From: Lentinus brumalis
Lineage: Eukaryota; Basidiomycota; Agaricomycetes; Polyporales; Polyporaceae
Direction of reading: 5' to 3'
Length of the DNA stretch: 64,000 nucleotides
Assembly: GCA_001792895.1 (NCBI GenBank)
Contig: MARA01000005.1
Span: 434,001 to 498,000 of the forward strand
Below, one piece after another: positions 57,961-64,000 of the stretch (position 1 is its first letter; every line of letters begins with the position of its first letter). The translations under genes were made by a program, and so were the position numbers. The notes beneath the pieces are model-generated. The model did not search any database. It saw nothing but the letters and a program-made list of their open reading frames with translations, and was not told the origin of the DNA.

Positions 57961-59235
57961 ATGTCCCCCACGCTCAATGTCAAGGGTAGCGACTCCGCTA
58001 CGGCTCGTATTCTCGGGTCTGGGGCTTCAGGTGCGTCCATTCGCAGGACTTCGATGGCTTCCTATGTGATGGACTTCGTACGCTGCAGGTATTGCTGAAC
58101 TCCTCATCTTCCACCCGGTGGACACGATCGCGAAGCGGCTGATGAGCAACAAGTCTAAGGTGCGCGTGCACCACCCCGCTGGCACCCGCGTACTCACACC
58201 CACGCCCGTGCTCCTGTTTCCAACACACAGGTGGCCTCGCTGTCCACGATCATCTTCAAGGACTACGTGGGCGCGCCGCTCGGCCGCAAGCTGCTCTCGC
58301 TCTTCCCCGGGCTTGGGTACGCTGCGGGTTACAAGGTCACGCAGCGGATATACAAGTACGGCGGCCAGCCCTGGTTCAGCGACATCCTGTCCAGGAACTA
58401 CAAGGACTCGTTCACGAATGCGTTTGGGGAGCGCAAGGGCAAGATGATGCTGCAGGCGACCGCGGGCAGATGAGTCGTACGACTACTTCTTGCAAGAACG
58501 CGCTCCTGACGCGCTTTCGCGGGAAAGCTTGACTGGTATCGGTGAAGTCGTGAGTGCTCTCATTCAGTTTCTAGCACACGGACAGTGCGTCTAATGGTGC
58601 TCGTACGCGAAGGTCCTCCTTCCTCTGGATGCGCTCAAGATCAAGCGGCAAGTGAACCCGGAGGCCTTCCGCGGTCGAGGAGTTGTCCGGATATTCATGG
58701 AGGAGGGCACGACGCTCTACCGCGGATGGGGCTGGACGATGGCACGCAACGCCCCAGGAAGTTTTGCAGTACGTCCCCCTCTCCCTATTTCGCCCGCTTC
58801 CCTCCATCCCTTCGTCGTGCTCACCTTCGCGCGTGCAGCTCTTCGGCGCGTCCGCGGTGACGAAGGAGTACGTGTTCGGCATCCAGGACTACCACAAGGT
58901 GACCTGGGGCCAGAACTTCGTCGCCTCTGTCGCGGGCGCCGTCGCGTCCATCACCGTCGCCGCACCCCTCGACACCATCAAGACACGCATCCAGAACGCC
59001 AACTTTGAGAGCAAGGTCTCGGGCATGACCGTGGTCAAGGACCTCATCAAGAACGAGGGTGCGGGCGCGCTCTTCAAGGGCCTTACGCCCAAGGTGCATC
59101 ATCGTCCATCTCTCAACGTATACTGTATGCTGACCTATGCTGTTCGTCCCGCAGATCTTGGTCGTGGGCCCGAAGCTGGTGTTCAGCTACACGCTCGCGC
59201 AGTCCCTCATCCCCATATTCTCAAAATACGTATAA
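57961..59235 (+). CDS. GGC1: Mitochondrial GTP/GDP carrier (Ggc1)
   Basis: Seven exons (57961-58030, 58089-58159, 58231-58469, 58528-58549, 58613-58768, 58839-59093, 59155-59235) encode 297 residues, the family length. The protein follows yeast Ggc1 along its whole length: FHPVDTIAKRLMSN in repeat 1, LFPGLGYAAGYKVTQRIYKY, VLLPLDALKIKRQVNPEAF in repeat 2, YRGWGWTMARNAPGSFALFG, and VAAPLDTIKTRIQNANF in repeat 3. These are the three P-x-[D/E]-x-x-[K/R]-type carrier signatures. It exchanges GTP for GDP across the inner mitochondrial membrane and affects mitochondrial GTP and iron homeostasis. The third intron (58470-58527) begins with ATGAGT instead of GTGAGT; all phases need this junction. It is either a G-to-A change at the donor or a consensus error. 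Confidence 0.95.
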
Positions 59236-62200
59236 AACCTCAGGACACGACTCTACTCCCTAGTAGTACCACTGCCCTACCCTCCGCTCATTGTGTTACT
59301 ATGCTCATCTAATAGAATAGTGCTTTCCTGGGTTAACGTCAGACGGCCATCCATGCGAGCATGTGGACCGTCGAGTCTGTGGTCGAGTCGTCCGCGTCAT
59401 GGAGGAGAATGATGTCGTGATATCTCGTACTAACACTACAGAAAAAGCAACAAACAGCGAATCTGAGAGACGGAACAGACAGAAAACGTGAGTACGATCG
59501 GGTCAGAGAGAGATATGAAGGTGGTGGTGGTGGTGGCACAGGGAAAGCGGCACGGATATACTCGGGAGAGTCCGTCATCGATGGAACCGCGGGTAGTGAA
59601 AATCTGGACGTGTATGTAGCGAGGTACGTAGAGACAAATGCGGTGGGAGACCATGAAGACGGGTTGTGGTTGCCCGCGGTAGACGCGGGTGCGGGTGACC
59701 AAGTGGCGGAGCGTGCAGCAAACAGCGGACAACACGCCTTGCTGGCTCTCATCAACGACCACCTGGGCCTGTTCCTTGTCGTCCTCCCAGTCGCGCTCTC
59801 TCGCCGCTCCCACCGCGTTTGTCGCCTCGTCCAGGACACAGGCGCCCTGATACCGCCGCGAGTCAGCTCTCAACGCGCGTTCTTCCCCTCGGCGGGCCAT
59901 CCTCAACTCCTGCTAGAGGCGCGTCCACGACTCGCTCAGGCCGCCTCTCTCGGCTGTCCGTCCGCCTTCCTGCCCGCCCGCGCTGCATGTGAGTACACCA
60001 TGCTCGCCTATCCAACCCTCTGCGACCGTCGACGTACGAAGCACGGCCCTGTGTCCCGCCCGCCCATCTCCACTCCACCCTTGATGTAACGTCAACGGCC
60101 CATGGCACACGTCAAGCACGACGCCCTGGAGTACGTAGTCCGTTGCGCAGGAGCTGCAGGAGGCCGTTAGACGCTATATGGTGAGTCTCTGCCCGCGCCC
60201 GACGTACCACTTCGTGCCGCCATCCTACACCCGTTCTTAAACTGCTCATATGATAGTCGCTGCACCTCCAGAGAGAGACTTATCGCGCCCAGTGGCCGCC
60301 AACATACCCCATCGTCCAGGCCACATTCCGCTGCATCTGTGAGTCAGAACAGTCCTCGGCTATGTTCCTTGTACGCGCATGACTCAAATCGACCGTGTCT
60401 AGCAGTACTGCACCGTTTCGATCCGCTGTTTGTCCTTCACAGGTGGGTTTCTTCCGCGACCGGCAGAAACCCACCAACACCTAGCCCACATCTCAACGTA
60501 CTGGCGCAAATCCTCCTGGTTTGACGCGCGCCGTCCACGCGAACCAGGCTATATGCTGTTGTCCCGGAGAGGTCGCGAACTCGCACTTCGGTGGCCTGTT
60601 CACTGTCCGGTAAGCAAGCCCATCCTCGCCCGCGATCCCGGCGCACGCAGCTGACAGAAACACGATTATCAGCATCCATGAACACCCCTCCGACGTTTCC
60701 GGCCGTATCGTGCCGATCAGACGAGGTACTTATGAGACCGACGCCAAACAGTCCATCTCATTGCTGTCATCACCACCCGCCACCGCCTCGTTCTCGCTGC
60801 ATCGGCCATCGAGCAGCAGCAGCCCGCAAGTCGTCGACAGATGTCTAGCGCGCTCACGCTGACGTCTGGGAAGCTCTCCCTCCGACTCGAGACACGCTGT
60901 GCCTGGGCTACGAGTCTCGGACCATCCGGTGTAAGCCCTTCTCGTCAAGCGTCGTGCTGTAACCAACACAGCTCGCCCGGGGTCATCTCATACAGGCCGC
61001 AAGCGTCCCATCCACGACGATCTCGCTGAGCCCCGCCTCCTTTCGCCCCCGGGATGCAGCATACTGCTATGGCCGTGGATTGGCCTTCGAGAGCATGCAC
61101 GAACACGCAGGACGGCTACCAGACGCACGTCTGTGTGCTCAGGAACGCGGAGAATCGCAGGAGGCTGCCACGCCAGTATGAGGACGAGCCGCCGCTCCGG
61201 TCTCTGTGTTCATCATGAGGTCGTGCCCGCGAGGCCACCATACGGACGTCATCGGCACGTTGAGATTTATGCAGGCCTAGGCAGGAACACCGACGACGGC
61301 CGTGCTGCAAACACCGCCGTGGCGGCAGGGTATGGCGGGAGAGGGAATCCATAGCACACGGCACAACTAGACGCAAGGAACCAATGAGGGGCACAAGCGG
61401 GGGTTGCGGTGGATCTTTGGGAGTGTACGCTCGGAGGACGTGGATGTGAGCGCATCAAGTGTTCACGATACGAGGATTGGGCTCGTCGTGAGGATGGGGT
61501 GAGTCTCCTTCCTATCTTATATGAGGCAGACATGCTGATATAGGCTATTCGAGAGTGCCATGCCTGGCCAACATGTTCGTGCTGCACTGCGATCATCCGT
61601 CTGTCCCCTGCGTCCGCACGTCCTAGCGTCCAAGGAACCACCAGGCCGACCCTGCAGAATACTCCCGGCGCGTCCAGTCCTCCGTCTGGTGCCGGAGCCC
61701 TCGATGAAAGCGCTCCTGGCGCGAATCTCGCTGACTGTACATACACAGACTGGTGCGGACCGAGAGGGATAGGGCTGAGAGCGGGATTTCACTCGCGCTG
61801 ACTCTGGGTACGCAGACCGTGGCGGGGAGTGGCTCGTGTCTTACAGATCTCCCGGCAATGTTTAGTTCACGTGCATATGAAGAGCTACGAAAGCATGTGA
61901 GGCGGTGGGATGGTGTCTGGAATGTTGGTTCGTCATATCCGATCATCCCGCTCAGATATATATCCGCTTGTTTACACAATCCCTCTTGGTGGGATGTTAC
62001 ACAGGAACATTGTATAGTTTCTCGTGATTATACAGGCTCTATTCCTCTCTGTCATATAAGGCAGTAGTTCAGCTTGGAATTATGTGTCTGCGCACAGGTC
62101 ATCGGTATCATGAACGCATGAAGAATGAGAGGTTTAATCGTGTAGGTGAATTTAGGGTGACATCATGATCGCGGTAGCCTCCTAACAGATAGCCCAGATT

Positions 62201-62572
62201 GCATATGTGGCACATTCGAGTGGCGTTGGGGCTCGTTCAGACGTGCACTTATCCGACCGGCAAATAACCATATCATTCTGTGGGTTTTCGAGTTTCATCT
62301 GCTGCCACTGACCAAAGATGCCATATTGCAGGTCTTATGGTAGTGGTCTGCTGGATTAAGGCAGCGGTGCAACCCCGCAACATACTTATATCCACTGGTT
62401 TGCAAACCTGAACCGGGAGTCCACCTACCGAGGACCCAGCTTACCTGCTAAATTCAACCTGCGACGTGCGGTGGGCTAGGCTGTCCTTCCTCCGAGCCAG
62501 CTCGGCAGCTGCCAGGCAGAAAATTGGAGTCGGAGTGTCACACGAGCCCGTCACAAAAGTCTTTGCCCGCGA
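59236..62572. other. Intergenic, no gene seen
   Basis: About 3.3 kb with only short open frames. A GGT trinucleotide run (gtggtggtggtggtgg) lies near 59520-59536. No LTR, tRNA or domain is recognised. Confidence 0.4.
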
Positions 62573-62634
62573 CCGCTCGTCTGCTCGTCTGCTCGTCTGC
62601 TCGTCTGCTCGTCTGCTCGTGCTCGTCTGCTCGT
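62573..62634. repeat. 8-bp tandem repeat ctgctcgt
   Basis: Five exact units at 62581-62620 followed by one short and one full unit. It lies 24-85 bp before the ATG of the next gene, in its likely 5' leader or core promoter. Confidence 0.9.
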
Positions 62635-62657
62635 CACCTCCATCTCCCTTCTTTTGC

Positions 62658-64000
62658 ATGGCTGCACCTCGCCGGAGCAAGAGGCGTGCTCCGGCAGCCG
62701 CACCTCAACGTCAGCCAGCAACCCGAAGGCGTCGCTCTTCTTCATCACGGCCGCCGGATGAGGCTCAAGGTCGCACTCATCAGCAAGGACCGCCGATAGC
62801 AGGAACTGCAGTGCAGGGCACCTCCTCTGCAGCTTCTCGATCAGCCCGAGCAGCACGTCGGGAGGATAGACGAGAGCATGGTGTTGCCAATCGTAGAAGA
62901 ACGAATGCCGTCGACAATGCAATCACGAGGGAGTCTCCTCAGCACGAATCCCCTCAGTGTGAGTCCGCATCGCGTGGTGAGTCACTGGTCTCCATATCTC
63001 TCCTTAGTCACGACCTGACCTGCAACAGGAGAGGCAACTACTATGCAGTATACCTCAGGATTCGACGATGATGAAGAATTGACACCGATGGAGTCCAGTG
63101 ACGAGGACATGCCACCAGCATGTGCGAAATGTTTCCCCCCCTACATCAATGTCATCATTCTGAACTTCTCTGTAGCTGTAGGAGCCACGGAGGCATCCAC
63201 ACCGTCCACTGATGCACAGTCTCTCCTGGAAGAACATGATGTTCATGAGAATGAATCAGCCCTGGTGCCTCAACAAGATGAGATGAGCGAGAGCGAGCGC
63301 GAGGTGGTGAATGGTAGGCATCAATCTCACTTGAATAACCGCCTCATGCTCATGAATCACACTAGGTTCCGATAGCGCAAACAGTAGCAACCAGATGTTC
63401 TCGTCGGCCATCTCCACTGGTGACCGTGCCCACTTGGATTCTGGTGAGCCAGTCGCCTCATCCCCAGGGCCCTCGTCTCTTTTTGGACCATTTGCATTCC
63501 ATCCGGGCCCTACAGTCATATCACGGTCATCATCGCTGGCTCATGCGCTCACCCCCATCGAAGATTCCGCACATCCGAGAACCCCCCGCTGGCACCGCAC
63601 AGACCAAGGGGACACTCCTACCACCCGCGTGAACCGAAGAGCCGTCACTACCACCCCTACCACGCCGAGAGTCATCACAGGTACTCAACCATGGAGCGCC
63701 CCTGTGACTCCTGCCCATCACCGCCCCGTACCCCCCTTGGACTTCGAGCAACTTCAAATGCAACTGGCGCAAGCTCAAGACCATGACAGTGAGCTTGATG
63801 AGGATCCGACTAGTGGTGCTGGTGAGGAAGGGATGGGCGAGGAGCGAACAAGTCAGCATGGGTTGGAGACGAACGGTCACCAGGTGGAGAGTACATGTAT
63901 GTGTTCTTTGCCTGTCACCAGTATATTCATCACTAACCGTTCAACCTTGCGGTGTCAGTGATCAGCATGCCTGCACCTGTCTGGGGCTCACTGGGGACAT
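62658..64000 (+). CDS. Disordered protein, 5' part only (runs off the window)
   Basis: Exons 62658-62976, 63029-63121, 63176-63313, 63366-63896 and 63959 onward. All introns are phase 1 with GT-AG ends, which supports the model. The product starts MAAPRRSKRRAPAAAP, very basic and probably nuclear. It continues with acidic (DDDEELTPMESSDEDM) and S/P/T-rich segments, and a short helical stretch (DFEQLQMQLAQAQDHDSELD). No domain is seen in the part present, so function is unknown. The layout resembles the disordered N-termini of large Agaricomycete multigene or transposon-linked proteins, but that is only an impression. Confidence 0.65.

Overview
The window is nuclear DNA of a filamentous basidiomycete, most likely a wood-decay Agaricomycete (Polyporales-like). 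The reasons are dense genes with many 48-85 nt GT-AG introns, a HET-domain protein, expanded GSTs, Zn2Cys6 regulators built from many small exons, a Ggc1-type carrier, a KRE6/SKN1-like relic, and chromodomain Ty3/gypsy elements. No organism name can be proved from the sequence alone.

Layout. 0-6.6 kb: a possible gene end, a perfect 19-bp hairpin, peroxisomal 3-ketoacyl-CoA thiolase, a BTB protein, a disordered protein and an intron-containing tRNA-Pro, all read leftward. 7.2-10.7 kb: three tandem paralogues of an unrecognised three-exon family. 12.7-13.3 kb: a small secreted cysteine-containing protein. 14.6-29.2 kb: a detoxification/regulation block with two tandem Phi-like GSTs, a Zn2Cys6 regulator, a HET-domain gene, a Ure2-like GST and a second Zn2Cys6 regulator in opposite orientation. 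The two regulators share almost all exon boundaries, including a 6-nt microexon. 29.9-34.4 kb: a large multi-exon gene of an Agaricomycete-expanded type, possibly HECT-like. 35-36.8 kb: a decayed KRE6-like gene. 40-55.4 kb: a 2OG-oxygenase-like gene split by a complete Ty3/gypsy element (5,688 bp, identical 239-bp LTRs, TSD cacgt), then a 120-bp tandem repeat and a second complete Ty3/gypsy element (6,135 bp, identical 267-bp LTRs, TSD cacct). 58-59.2 kb: the mitochondrial GTP/GDP carrier. 62.7 kb to the right edge: the first exons of a disordered protein.

How the genes may work together. The thiolase (beta-oxidation) and Ggc1 (mitochondrial nucleotide exchange) are housekeeping genes. The three GSTs interleaved with two sister transcription factors suggest locally duplicated xenobiotic-response genes, but co-regulation is inference. 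The 40-55 kb block is transposon-rich.

Main surprises. (1) A 6-nt microexon inside the zinc-cluster motif is conserved between the two paralogues. (2) A retrotransposon sits exactly 5 bp before a splice donor, and removing it on paper gives a fully in-phase six-exon gene. (3) Apparent one-base deletions in short G/C runs recur in unrelated genes, including the thiolase, which points to consensus errors at least in part. (4) The Ggc1 gene has an AT in place of a GT splice donor. I found no convincing wholly new multi-gene system; the t7-10.7 kb paralogue array and the split 2OG gene are the best candidates for follow-up.
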